Source: Commensalibacter melissae (GTDB lineage: Bacteria > Pseudomonadota > Alphaproteobacteria > Acetobacterales > Acetobacteraceae). From it: a DNA stretch of 64,000 bases. The notes below the pieces were generated by a model. The model had not been told where the DNA came from. It saw only the letters and a list, made by a program, of their open reading frames with translations, and ran no database searches. Positions 8,399-16,720 of this stretch are shown piece by piece (the first letter of the stretch is position 1; every line of letters begins with the position of its first letter). The stretch lies in assembly GCF_009734185.1 (NCBI RefSeq), contig NZ_CP046393.1, positions 1,757,501-1,821,500 of the forward strand, in the 5' to 3' direction. A program made the translations under genes and the position numbers.

Positions 8399-9219
8399 GC
8401 AACCAATCTATCTTTCAAATTATGCGCAATCAAGACCTACGTTCCGGACGTAGTTACGATTTAGGTAAAATGGGACTAAAACAATTATGGGTGGCCTATT
8501 TGACGCATCCAACCATCCTATTATATTTCAGCCTTATTATTGGATGTATTGTCGCCGTCTGCTACACGTTCAATGGATGGGTTCCTGTTTTAAGTTCAAT
8601 TATCGTCATGATATTTGGTTTTCCATTAATCTGGTATATTATCCATCGCTGGATCATGCATGTTTCGTTACTATACAGAATGAAATGGTCGGCTTCACTA
8701 TGGAAACGCATTCACTTTGATCATCATCAGGATCCCCATCTTTTAAATGTATTATTTGGATCACCCTTGAATACCATACCAACCATCATTATCATTGGGG
8801 GCGGCTTGGGATATTTAGTTGGTGGATTTTGCGGTTTCTTTGCCTCTATTGGTACAGCTGTGTACATGTCATGTTTTTATGAATTTTTTCATTGCATTCA
8901 ACATTTAAATTATAAACCAAAATCAAGGTATGTAAGTCATATTAAACAGGTTCATGTTTTACACCACTTTCATTATGAAAAGGGAAACTTTGGTATTACC
9001 AACTATTTTTGGGATAAAATCTTCGGTACCTATTATGAAGATGCCAAGGCACGCCCACGGAGCCCAACTGTATTTAACATGGGATATACTGTGAAAGAAG
9101 CTGAACATTATCCTTGGGTTATGCTAAAAACCGGGGCTCCTCCACGTGATCGTCCCGCAGGATCTAATTTTCGGGAGCATAAAAAAGATTGCACCCAACA
9201 CACTCAAAAAGCAGCCTAA
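8395..9219 (+). CDS. Fatty acid hydroxylase / sterol desaturase superfamily membrane enzyme
   Basis: 274 aa with several membrane helices and the di-iron histidine clusters of this superfamily in order: HRWIMH, HFDHH, HCIQH and HVLHHFHY. Such enzymes use O2 to hydroxylate or desaturate lipid chains at the membrane. Eukaryotic relatives include sphinganine C4-hydroxylase (Sur2) and ceramide fatty-acid 2-hydroxylase (Scs7). Its start overlaps the lptG stop in an ATGA, so it is co-translated with the permeases. With serine palmitoyltransferase nearby, hydroxylation of the long-chain base or of the ceramide acyl chain is the likely role; hydroxylated sphingolipids are known from acetic acid bacteria. 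The regiochemistry is not predictable from sequence. Confidence 0.8.
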   Translation: MSNQSIFQIMRNQDLRSGRSYDLGKMGLKQLWVAYLTHPTILLYFSLIIGCIVAVCYTFNGWVPVLSSIIVMIFGFPLIWYIIHRWIMHVSLLYRMKWSASLWKRIHFDHHQDPHLLNVLFGSPLNTIPTIIIIGGGLGYLVGGFCGFFASIGTAVYMSCFYEFFHCIQHLNYKPKSRYVSHIKQVHVLHHFHYEKGNFGITNYFWDKIFGTYYEDAKARPRSPTVFNMGYTVKEAEHYPWVMLKTGAPPRDRPAGSNFREHKKDCTQHTQKAA

Positions 9220-9236
9220 AAGGAATTGGGGCCATT

Positions 9237-10010
9237 ATGGAACGTGAACCCATCAATGCTTTAATTCTGGCCGGGTCAAGGCAAGGGAAACAAGATCCTT
9301 TGGCTTTGCATGCTCACGTTTCGCACAAGGCGATTATTCCCGTATTGGGAAAACCAATGATCGAATATGTTACCGAAACCCTTGCAAAAATAGAATCCAT
9401 TAATAAAATTGCTGTTTCAATTGAAAAGTTCGAGGTTGTTAGGGATATTCTACCCAACTTTATTAAGTATCTTCCCACCTGTCCTGGTCCAAGTGCAAGC
9501 ATCATCCAAGCCATTCAAGCATTGGGAACCCCCCTATTAATAACAACCGCTGATAACCCCTTACTTCAATCGGAATGGGTGGAATATTTCATACAGGAAG
9601 CGGAGGCCTCACAATGTGACCTTGCTGTTGGTATCGCGCTAAAGGAACAGATTGAAAAAGATGTTCCAAACACAAAAAGAACTTACATCAAATTGGCTGA
9701 CGGTTCTTTTTCTGGTTGCAATATTTTTATGTTTCGAACACCAAGGTCCATTCAAGTTGCAAAACTTTGGCAAAAATTGGAAAGTTATCGCAAAAATCCA
9801 CTAAAAATGGGCTTGCTATTGGGATATTCGATAATCTTGCGATATATCCTGCATCGCTTGACTAGAAAAGCACTTAAAAAAAGAATTTTCAAATTAACCA
9901 AGGTTAAGATCCATTTTGTAATTATACCCTGGGGGCAGGCTGCCGTGGATGTGGATAAACCTGATGATCTCCACTTGGTTAATAATTTGATGTCTAACCG
10001 ATCAAATTAA
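9237..10010 (+). CDS. MobA-like NTP transferase domain protein
   Basis: 257 aa from the ATG at 9237, preferred over an upstream start at 9189 because AAAGGAATTGGGG lies just before it and the Rossmann-like N-terminus begins at once (NALILAGS). Visible features are the N-terminal LILAG nucleotide-binding loop, a K-A-I-I-P-V-L-GKPMIEYV segment typical of sugar-1-phosphate or cofactor nucleotidyltransferases, and TTADNPLL, equivalent to the metal-binding D-x-P/D motif. It would transfer a nucleotide from NTP to a phosphorylated acceptor. As the last gene of the phosphoesterase-LptFG-hydroxylase block it may activate a polar headgroup. Caulobacter uses a nucleotidyltransferase (CpgD) for a ceramide headgroup, but whether this is an orthologue is not known. 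The C-terminal third is lysine-rich and hydrophobic. Confidence 0.65.
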   Translation: MEREPINALILAGSRQGKQDPLALHAHVSHKAIIPVLGKPMIEYVTETLAKIESINKIAVSIEKFEVVRDILPNFIKYLPTCPGPSASIIQAIQALGTPLLITTADNPLLQSEWVEYFIQEAEASQCDLAVGIALKEQIEKDVPNTKRTYIKLADGSFSGCNIFMFRTPRSIQVAKLWQKLESYRKNPLKMGLLLGYSIILRYILHRLTRKALKKRIFKLTKVKIHFVIIPWGQAAVDVDKPDDLHLVNNLMSNRSN

Positions 10011-10070
10011 ATCAATTCTTACACATTTCATTGGTTTAAAATCAAAAAATCAATAAATATTCCAAGCTTT

Positions 10071-10961
10071 TTAAAATGTTCCATGTATTTGATATCGCCT
10101 GTCAATCAAGAAACGCCTCACAGGCTGTCTAAGTATTTTTTTGCCATCTATCAGACTATAGGGGCCAGCCTTACTTAATGTATGCACCCCTTGATTATAT
10201 TCGCCAAATATTGAACCTTTATTGAACTGACCTGTAATTCTTGCTTCAAATTGATCAGGGGTTAATTCAATAATGTTTAAAAATGTTAGTCCCCCTCCAT
10301 ACGTCAGGCTACAATCCTGTGTCGGTAAAATAATACCCTGAGATGTAATGACTGCATTACCACCAGGACGTGCACTTGAGGGGGAAATCCTTACGGGATT
10401 AAGTGAATGAGAATGCCATGTTCCTGCGAGACTTTCCGACCAGGCAACAGATAAAACGCTTTGCCGACTTAACCCTTCCCTTACAGGAGTATAAAACATC
10501 CACCATAAATCATTATAAAATAATACAGTCGGATCAATGGCCACTTCAGGAAAAGAAAAAGAGGATACCTTCTCCCAATGAAATGGAAACTCAACTGCTT
10601 TATATAAACTGGTTTCACCTGATTTGTATGCCTCTGGCAGCATGTAAACCAACCCCTGATCCTCAATTAACATTGGATAGGATAGATGCCAGGGTTTCTC
10701 CAATACAATTTTTCGATCAATAAGTGAAAGCTGTTGATCAAGAATTAATACCTCTATACGGCCATGACGATCTCTGTAATCATATGCTTCCGCAAAAACA
10801 TATAGTTTATTATCTCTATAGAGGCCAAAAGGATCAGCAAGAAATTTGAACGTATCCTCCTCTTTTATCCAATGAATATCGCAAATATCACAAGCTATCA
10901 CATCCTCAACCGGTGCCTTGACAATACCAATGCGCCATATATCCGTTTCAAAAATCGACAT
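10071..10961 (-). CDS. GINT1 N-terminal-like beta-propeller protein
   Basis: 296 aa, rich in aromatic strands, resembling the five-bladed propeller domain (glucosamine inositolphosphorylceramide transferase 1, N-terminal) found alone or fused to formyltransferase or glycosyltransferase domains in bacteria. Typical features are FLADPF, YVFAEAYDY, SYPMLIEDQG, YMLPEA, IDPTVLFYNDLWWMFYT and ARPGGNAV. No catalytic function is established for the isolated domain; it may bind glycans. It is 13 bases downstream of the monooxygenase gene, same strand, so co-transcribed, and convergent with the nucleotidyltransferase. Its presence in a sphingolipid region is striking because plant GINT1 glycosylates a sphingolipid. 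Family assignment is from recalled motifs. Confidence 0.6.
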   Translation of the reverse strand: MSIFETDIWRIGIVKAPVEDVIACDICDIHWIKEEDTFKFLADPFGLYRDNKLYVFAEAYDYRDRHGRIEVLILDQQLSLIDRKIVLEKPWHLSYPMLIEDQGLVYMLPEAYKSGETSLYKAVEFPFHWEKVSSFSFPEVAIDPTVLFYNDLWWMFYTPVREGLSRQSVLSVAWSESLAGTWHSHSLNPVRISPSSARPGGNAVITSQGIILPTQDCSLTYGGGLTFLNIIELTPDQFEARITGQFNKGSIFGEYNQGVHTLSKAGPYSLIDGKKILRQPVRRFLIDRRYQIHGTF

Positions 10962-10974
10962 CAGAAATACAAAT

Positions 10975-11271
10975 TTATTTTGCGGGTATTAAATTCAGTA
11001 ATTCAAGGGGCTTCACAGCAAAAGGTTTTACCACGCGCATCAGATTCTGGAAATGTTCCGTTTCGCAATGCGCATCCAAAGCCTGTTGATTTGCCCAACA
11101 TTCAATAAAAACAATTTTATTAGGCTTGTCACTTTGAAAATAGGCTGTATAGCTATGATTTCCTTTTTCCTCTCTTGAACGAGAAACACACACATTCACA
11201 GCATCTGAAATTTTTGACCAGGCCCCTTCATCAATTTCCAGTATAGCAACCAAATTAACTTCCTGAGACAT
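10975..11271 (-). CDS. Antibiotic biosynthesis monooxygenase (ABM) domain protein
   Basis: 98 aa, a single ABM/quinol-monooxygenase ferredoxin-like fold: N-terminal NLVAILEID, a central SYTAYFQSD strand, the family-typical FIECWANQQALDAH and a closing HFQNLM. Related proteins (YgiN) oxidise quinols or small aromatics without cofactor, in the cytoplasm. It is first in a two-gene leftward unit with the beta-propeller gene and divergent from the inositol-monophosphatase-family gene across 166 bp of AT-rich DNA. The substrate is not predictable; the link to lipid genes may be coincidental. Confidence 0.8.
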   Translation of the reverse strand: MSQEVNLVAILEIDEGAWSKISDAVNVCVSRSREEKGNHSYTAYFQSDKPNKIVFIECWANQQALDAHCETEHFQNLMRVVKPFAVKPLELLNLIPAK

Positions 11272-11437
11272 AATTCGTTCCTTATTTTTTAAATAAAAAT
11301 AATACGTTTCATCTTTATCAAATTTTTATCTTAAAATAGTAAACAATCTGATTCTATAAAAAATTAAATATTTCTGATAAAATTCACTATAATCATATGA
11401 TTTAAATTCATTCAATCATTTAAGGTTAAGACCAATT

Positions 11438-12226
11438 ATGAGTGACGCACTTTCACGTCGTTTTATAGCTGCACAAGAAATTGTCAAAAATGCATCTGAA
11501 ATTGCCTTACAAATGCGGCCCAGTCCAGGGGGACCCCAAGGATCCCTTAAACATGCCCAAGACTGGTTGACCGAAACAGATGGCAAGATCGAAACCTATA
11601 TTTCAAAAGCAATTCAATCCCTCTTTCCCGAAGATGGTTTTCAAGGAGAGGAAAAGGGGAAAACACGTTCAGGGTCGTTAAGATGGATTGTCGACCCTAT
11701 CGATGGAACATCAAACTATGCACGTGGCAGAAATCGGTGGTGTATTTCTCTTGGACTTATGGAAGAAAATGTTCCCACTCTCGGTATTATTGCAGCTCCA
11801 TGCGTAAACGAATTCTATACTGCCCGTCTAGGAAAAGGGGCATTCATGAATGAAAAGCCCATTCATGTTTCCGATGTTAAAGATCCAAAAATATCCATGA
11901 TTGAACTGGGCTGGAGTCACGTCAGTAAAATCGATGAATTTCTAAAAAATGCAGAAGCTATCTTAAAAACTGGCGCAATGATTCGCACTTTGGGTTCAGG
12001 CACCATGTCCCTCGTCGATGTTGCGAGCGGTAGACTGGATGGACATTTTGAAATGGCCATTAATTTATGGGATGTGGCGGCAGCACTCGTTTTACTTAGA
12101 GAAGCTGGTGCCTGTATTTCACCTTTCTTGGAAAATGGTGGCCTTCATCAAATGACACCTATTTTAACCGCAGCTCCAGGAATTTCGGATATCCTCTCGA
12201 AAACACTTCATATGTCCTTATCATAA
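11438..12226 (+). CDS. Inositol monophosphatase family protein
   Basis: 262 aa, normal length for the family. Both metal-binding signatures are present: WIVDPIDGTSNYARG (motif A region with the DPIDGT aspartates) and the C-terminal WDVAAALVLLREAGA. An acidic EEKGKT precedes the first motif and corresponds to the conserved Glu-Glu pair. These Mg-dependent, Li-sensitive enzymes remove phosphate from inositol-1-phosphate, histidinol phosphate, fructose-1,6-bisphosphate or PAP. No his genes are adjacent. Given the lipid cluster, dephosphorylation of a headgroup precursor or sugar phosphate is possible (inference). The start ATG follows TTAAGG by about 10 bases. Confidence 0.85.
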   Translation: MSDALSRRFIAAQEIVKNASEIALQMRPSPGGPQGSLKHAQDWLTETDGKIETYISKAIQSLFPEDGFQGEEKGKTRSGSLRWIVDPIDGTSNYARGRNRWCISLGLMEENVPTLGIIAAPCVNEFYTARLGKGAFMNEKPIHVSDVKDPKISMIELGWSHVSKIDEFLKNAEAILKTGAMIRTLGSGTMSLVDVASGRLDGHFEMAINLWDVAAALVLLREAGACISPFLENGGLHQMTPILTAAPGISDILSKTLHMSLS

Positions 12227-12296
12227 ATCGCTTTTATGTTAAACTACCGATCTGTCTTTTCTTTTTCGTCAAACCTGAACTATATTGTTTAATCCT

Positions 12297-13157
12297 ATGA
12301 AAAATAATTTCATCTTTAAATATGGTACGATGTTTTGCTTTTCAATGCTGTCAATATTTTCTCTTCAGCATGCCAAGGCCAAAACTGACAAAGTACAATC
12401 TATTGTGGACCATTCTCTTTTAACAGTTGAGGATGTCTTTGCAAATATTCCCACATCCAGCCGTGTCTATACCCGTTTAAAAAACGCCAGGGCAGTGATG
12501 ATTTGCCCAAATATTACACATATCTCCCTAGTGTTTGGAGGCTCCGGGGGAGATTGTGTGCTTCTTTCTAGGGATGCAAGAAATTCTTGGTCCAGTCCTG
12601 CTTTTTACAAAATGTCAAGTGGCTCTTTTGGTATACAGCTTGGTGTACAAAATACAGAAGTCATGCTTTTCATCATGAACGAACGCAGTTTGCGCAAATT
12701 GTTGGACAGCCAATTCACAATGGGAGCCAGTGCCTCTGCAACAGCAGCAAAATCCAGTAGCGATGCCAACAAGGATACAGCCGATATTTATAACCTGCAA
12801 AAAGCATCAGGATTATTTGTCGGAGCATCTCTAAAAGGATCTAAATTAAAAATTAACAGTAGTGCCAATCATAAATATTATAACCAGATTGTGGGACCAG
12901 AAGATATTGTCATGGCAATGCGCGTTAATAATCCAGCGGCAAACCGTCTGCGTAAAATCCTGATCAAATATTCAAATATGGCAAAAAATGTCCAACCTGA
13001 AAAAAAATCATCCAAAAATCATAATGTAGAAGATGATAATGGCGATGCCAATACCAATGATGATTCAGGTGCGATTGACCTTGCCCCACAAAAAGGTTCC
13101 TCATCACATAATATTAAATCTGAAAATTTGCCCGCCCCTTCAAAATCCAGAAAATAA
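12297..13157 (+). CDS. SYLF (Ysc84-like) lipid-binding domain protein, secreted
   Basis: 286 aa from the ATG at 12297 (a TTG four codons upstream is less likely). An N-terminal signal peptide ends near QHAKA. The rest follows the Ysc84/SYLF pattern: R-A-V-M-I-CP in place of the common GI.ifP segment, VFGGSGGDCVLLSR, SSPAFYKMSSGSFGIQLG, a variable loop with TMGASASATAA, and GLFVGASLKGSKL. In eukaryotes the domain binds phosphoinositides; bacterial roles are poorly defined, probably lipid binding in the periplasm. The last 60 residues are low-complexity Asp/Asn/Ser/Lys. It lies between the lipid cluster and fab genes and ends at a palindromic terminator. Confidence 0.85.
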   Translation: MKNNFIFKYGTMFCFSMLSIFSLQHAKAKTDKVQSIVDHSLLTVEDVFANIPTSSRVYTRLKNARAVMICPNITHISLVFGGSGGDCVLLSRDARNSWSSPAFYKMSSGSFGIQLGVQNTEVMLFIMNERSLRKLLDSQFTMGASASATAAKSSSDANKDTADIYNLQKASGLFVGASLKGSKLKINSSANHKYYNQIVGPEDIVMAMRVNNPAANRLRKILIKYSNMAKNVQPEKKSSKNHNVEDDNGDANTNDDSGAIDLAPQKGSSSHNIKSENLPAPSKSRK

Positions 13158-13176
13158 AAAAACCATACTATATTTT

Positions 13177-13204
13177 AAAAGATAGTTTTTAAAAACTATC
13201 TTTT
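13177..13204. terminator. Bidirectional intrinsic terminator between SYLF gene and mltG
   Basis: A perfect 14-bp palindrome centred between 13190 and 13191 (core GATAGTTTTT / AAAAACTATC) followed by seven T residues on the plus strand. It serves the SYLF gene and lies across the last codons and stop of mltG on the minus strand, where an A/T tract also follows. Confidence 0.75.
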
Positions 13205-14155
13205 TTTCTCCGCGGCAACATTGTGATTATGTTCTGCAAGACTTGTTGAAAAACTATGTCCACCCGTTCCATTTGCAACAAAATATAATATTTTTCCTTC
13301 TGCAGGATGTGCAACAGCCTCCATAGCGGCTTCACCAGGAGAGCATATTGGTGTAGGCGGTAAAGCGCTGGTCCAATAAGTGTTATATGGGTTGACAATT
13401 TCCAGATCCTGTCGAGTTAGCCTGCGATCAAAATCATTTTTTCCATCAGTCAGGGCATAAATCACTGTGGGATCTGATTGTAATCGCATACCAAGATGCA
13501 GGCGATTGATAAATACACGGGCAACCATGGGACGTTCGCGTTTTAAAGCGGTTTCCCGCTCAACAATTGAGGCAAGGGTAACCAAATCCTGTTGCGTTTT
13601 TATCTCAGCAAGAACCTGTCGTTCACCCCAGATTTTTTGCAGTTTTTTCTGCATTGCCTGTTGCATACGGAATATCATCTTTTCACGAGACATACCCCAT
13701 TCATAGGCATAGGTCTGGGGCAATACCGTTCCCTCTTCTGGTGGCTGTATCTGTCCTGTCATATAGGGGGCATCATTAACCAAATTCGTAATCTGATAGG
13801 CTGTCAGCCCTTCTGGAATGGTTAATTTATGCTGTACAGGTTTTGCATACCGCAAGATATCGATAACCTGTTGAATCGATGCCTGCTTCGGAAAAGAAAA
13901 CTCAGCCGCGTGTAACGTCCCGGCCTTATCTGTCAGCTTTATGCCACTACGAAAAATAAAACCGCCCCAATAGGATTGAGTGACAACCTTTTCTTTCTGA
14001 AGTTGGTTTAATATTGCCGCGACATTTCCCTTGGCAATAACCACATTTTTAGCATTATCCAAAGGACCGGGAGCAAAATAGGTATATTTTCCGTAAAAGA
14101 ATACAGCAAGCAGGCATACAAGTAATGCACTGACCCCATATAACAATCGACGCAT
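13196..14155 (-). CDS. mltG: Endolytic murein transglycosylase MltG
   Basis: 319 aa. One N-terminal membrane helix anchors a periplasmic YceG domain that cleaves nascent glycan strands and so ends chain elongation. Visible are the LysM-like N-terminal subdomain, TIPEGLTAYQI, LPQTYAYEW (family GT/LPdTY), the catalytic-glutamate segment SIVERETAL, FINRLHLGMRLQSDPTVIY, and the closing NPYNTYWTSALPPTPIC. It ends the leftward fabD-fabG-acpP-fabF block, the usual position of mltG in Proteobacteria, with 34 bases between fabF and its start. Its 3' end overlaps a terminator hairpin. Confidence 0.95.
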   Translation of the reverse strand: MRRLLYGVSALLVCLLAVFFYGKYTYFAPGPLDNAKNVVIAKGNVAAILNQLQKEKVVTQSYWGGFIFRSGIKLTDKAGTLHAAEFSFPKQASIQQVIDILRYAKPVQHKLTIPEGLTAYQITNLVNDAPYMTGQIQPPEEGTVLPQTYAYEWGMSREKMIFRMQQAMQKKLQKIWGERQVLAEIKTQQDLVTLASIVERETALKRERPMVARVFINRLHLGMRLQSDPTVIYALTDGKNDFDRRLTRQDLEIVNPYNTYWTSALPPTPICSPGEAAMEAVAHPAEGKILYFVANGTGGHSFSTSLAEHNHNVAAEKKR

Positions 14156-14189
14156 TACAATTTAACCCATGATATATCTTAGTAAATTT

Positions 14190-15470
14190 TCATATTCTTT
14201 TAAAAATCAGGCTCGCATTCGTGCCACCGAAACCGAAACTATTGGATAGGGCAGCATCAACTTTTCTTTGCTGGGCAGTATGAGCTATACGATCAATGAC
14301 ACTTTCCCTTGATGGACTATCAAGATTCAAAGTGGGAGGTACCTCATTATTACATATTGATAATAGAGAGAAGATCGCCTCAACCGCACCTGCTGCACCT
14401 AATAAATGACCAATAGCCGTTTTTGTTGAAGACATTGCCAAATGTTTGCTTGCATCCCCAAACAACCGCTCGACAGCTTCAAGTTCAAGATCATCCGCCA
14501 TGGTTGATGTACCATGTGCATTAATATAATGGATATCTTCCAATGATAATCCTGAATGCTTAATGGCCGATGCCATTGCACGATAAGCACCTTCATGCCC
14601 TTCTGCTGGAGCAGTGATATGATACGCATCACCTGACATGCCATATCCAGCCACCTCACCATAAATTTTTGCGCCACGGGCTTTCGCATGTTCATATTCT
14701 TCTAACACAAGAACACCGGCACCTTCTCCCATAACAAATCCGTCACGATCCTTATCCCAGGTTCTTGACGCTTTTGTAGGTGTATCATTGAACCCCGTGG
14801 ATAATGCTCTGGCAGAACAGAACCCTGCAATACCCAATTCACATACAGCCGCTTCCGCTCCTCCGGCAATCATTACATCAGCATCGCCAAGCGCAATCAA
14901 ACGGCTTGCATCTCCAATAGCATGCACTCCTGTTGCACAGGCTGTCACTACCGCATGATTAGGCCCTTTAAAGCCATATTTGATGGAAACATATCCTGAA
15001 ACCAAATTAATCAAGGCAGATGGAATAAAGAACGGAGAAACTTTTCGAGCCTGACCTTCATTAACCTTGATTGAGGTTTCATAAATGGTTTGCAGCCCAC
15101 CAATTCCTGAACCAATCATGACACCGGTAGCCATTTGATCCGCTTCATTTTTGGGTGTCCAGCCAGAATCCTCCACTGCCTGAATAGCCGCCACTAAACC
15201 CAATTGAATAAAACGGTCCATTTTCTTTAAATCTTTAACGGGGATCCATTCAGACAGGTTTAACCTGCCCTCTCCCTTTGAACCTTCAGGAACTTCCCCG
15301 GCAATACGTGCAGCAACACGTGAAGCATCAAAACTTTTGATTTTGTCAATACCGCTTTCGCTTGCAACAAGTCTTTTCCAAACATTATCGATACCAATTC
15401 CAAGAGGGCTTACAATCCCCATTCCAGTAACAACTACCCTGCGGTGTGGCCATGAACTTGTACTCGTCAT
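14190..15470 (-). CDS. fabF: 3-oxoacyl-ACP synthase II
   Basis: 426 aa KAS II, which elongates acyl-ACP with malonyl-ACP in cytoplasmic fatty acid synthesis. The thiolase-fold triad is visible: the nucleophilic cysteine in VVTACATGVH, the first histidine in NAHGTSTMADD and the second in KTAIGHLLGAAGA. It ends in the family-typical SNSFGFGGTNASL. It follows acpP by 48 bases on the same strand and precedes mltG, the standard fab order. Confidence 0.97.
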   Translation of the reverse strand: MTSTSSWPHRRVVVTGMGIVSPLGIGIDNVWKRLVASESGIDKIKSFDASRVAARIAGEVPEGSKGEGRLNLSEWIPVKDLKKMDRFIQLGLVAAIQAVEDSGWTPKNEADQMATGVMIGSGIGGLQTIYETSIKVNEGQARKVSPFFIPSALINLVSGYVSIKYGFKGPNHAVVTACATGVHAIGDASRLIALGDADVMIAGGAEAAVCELGIAGFCSARALSTGFNDTPTKASRTWDKDRDGFVMGEGAGVLVLEEYEHAKARGAKIYGEVAGYGMSGDAYHITAPAEGHEGAYRAMASAIKHSGLSLEDIHYINAHGTSTMADDLELEAVERLFGDASKHLAMSSTKTAIGHLLGAAGAVEAIFSLLSICNNEVPPTLNLDSPSRESVIDRIAHTAQQRKVDAALSNSFGFGGTNASLIFKRI

Positions 15471-15518
15471 TAAATTATCCTGTAAGTTTTATGAATCGAT
15501 AATGTTATAGACTTTTAA

Positions 15519-15761
15519 TTAAGATGCTTGTTTCTGTTTTTCAATATAATCGATAGCATCCTTGACTGTTGCAATCTTTTCTGCGGCATCCTCAGGAATT
15601 TCCACATTAAAAGCCTCTTCAAAAGCCATAACAAGTTCAACTGTATCCAAGCTGTCCGCACCCAAGTCATCAATAAAGGAAGCTTCAGGCGTTACCTTTG
15701 ATTCTTCAACACCAAGATGTTCAACAACAATTTTTTTTACTTTGTCAGCAATTTCACTCAT
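15519..15761 (-). CDS. acpP: Acyl carrier protein AcpP
   Basis: 80 aa, the housekeeping ACP. The 4'-phosphopantetheine attachment site is Ser37 in GADSLDTVE, and the sequence is strongly acidic with the canonical helix II recognised by fab enzymes. It lies between fabG and fabF. The 191-bp gap upstream towards fabG is unusually long for this block and holds two inverted repeats, so acpP-fabF-mltG may have their own promoter, as is common because ACP is needed in large amounts. Confidence 0.97.
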   Translation of the reverse strand: MSEIADKVKKIVVEHLGVEESKVTPEASFIDDLGADSLDTVELVMAFEEAFNVEIPEDAAEKIATVKDAIDYIEKQKQAS

Positions 15762-15812
15762 TATATTCGTCCTTTTACAGCTATAAAGCTTACATGTTTA
15801 TACTATATTACC

Positions 15813-15839
15813 AAAGTTCCAAAGAATTTTTAGAACTTT
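15813..15839. promoter_or_regulatory. Inverted repeat upstream of acpP
   Basis: Perfect 7-bp inverted repeat AAAGTTC / GAACTTT with a 13-base spacer, 52 bases upstream of the acpP start. It could be an operator or a leader hairpin; no known fatty-acid regulator motif was recognised. Confidence 0.3.
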
Positions 15840-15861
15840 ATACGATTTTATCACAATGGTA

Positions 15862-15885
15862 TTGGGGAAATATCACATTTCCCCC
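15862..15885. terminator. GC-rich hairpin between fabG and acpP
   Basis: TTGGGGAAAT and ATTTCCCCCAA flank a 5-base loop; the eight central pairs are perfect and one C is bulged. It lies about 70 bases after the fabG stop on the minus strand. No clean T-run follows, so it may attenuate rather than fully stop transcription between fabG and acpP. Confidence 0.45.
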
Positions 15886-15952
15886 AAATAACCAAGCAAA
15901 AGCAATATTATAATTTTATAAAATGTTCAAATGGTTCACAAAGCAAGGATCT

Positions 15953-16705
15953 TTACACCATATACATGCCACCGTTAACATGCAAACATGTTCCAGTAAC
16001 CCAATCTGTCTCTTCAGAAGCCAGATAGACAGCTGCGGATGCAACATCCTCCACCTGTCCCATTCTATTTCTTGGAATTCTTTGTAATAATCTAGATTGT
16101 TGCTCTTCTGATAATACGGCAGTCATTGGTGTTTCAATAAAACCGGGGGCAATAACATTAACGGTAACGCCTTTTTTCGCCACTTCTAACGCCAGACTTT
16201 TACTCATAGCGATTAATCCGCCTTTTGCAGCTGAATAATTGGCCTGACCAACATTACCAATAAACCCAATGATCGAAGCGATATTGATAATGCGTCCTGA
16301 ACGCCGGCGAACCATTCCCTTTAACGCAATCTGACATAATTGGAAGGGCACAGACAAATCCACATCCAGAACCTCGGACCATTCCGATTCCTTCATTCGG
16401 ATTGAAAGATTGTCCCGCGTTAATCCGGCACTATTAACCAGGATATCGACAGGTGCATTTGCCTGCCTCTCTGCATTCGGGATAAGCGCTTTTAAAGATT
16501 CCTGATCCTTGAGGTTGGCTGTTTGAACAAATGCGTTCTGTTCACCCAACTCTTTTTGAACCTCTCTTAAAACGTTTTCCCTGGTTCCCGACAAAACAAC
16601 CCTTGCCCCTTGCTGAACAAATGCCTTGGCAATCGCTTGACCAATTCCACCCGAGGCACCAGTAACCAACGCTACCTTATTATCTAGTCTGAACATAATC
16701 TTCAT
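15953..16705 (-). CDS. fabG: 3-oxoacyl-ACP reductase
   Basis: 250 aa short-chain dehydrogenase that reduces 3-oxoacyl-ACP with NADPH. The NADP-binding loop is TGASGGIGQAIA, with the NSAG motif, the catalytic Ser in IASIIGFIG, YSAAKGG with Tyr and Lys, and the C-terminal GGMYMV. Two ATGs, at 16705 and 16696, are possible; AAGGA lies 2 bases before the first and 11 before the second, and the shorter form starts MFRLDNK. It is 15 bases after fabD on the same strand. Confidence 0.95.
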   Translation of the reverse strand: MKIMFRLDNKVALVTGASGGIGQAIAKAFVQQGARVVLSGTRENVLREVQKELGEQNAFVQTANLKDQESLKALIPNAERQANAPVDILVNSAGLTRDNLSIRMKESEWSEVLDVDLSVPFQLCQIALKGMVRRRSGRIINIASIIGFIGNVGQANYSAAKGGLIAMSKSLALEVAKKGVTVNVIAPGFIETPMTAVLSEEQQSRLLQRIPRNRMGQVEDVASAAVYLASEETDWVTGTCLHVNGGMYMV

Positions 16706-16720
16706 AATCCTTGTGTTCTT

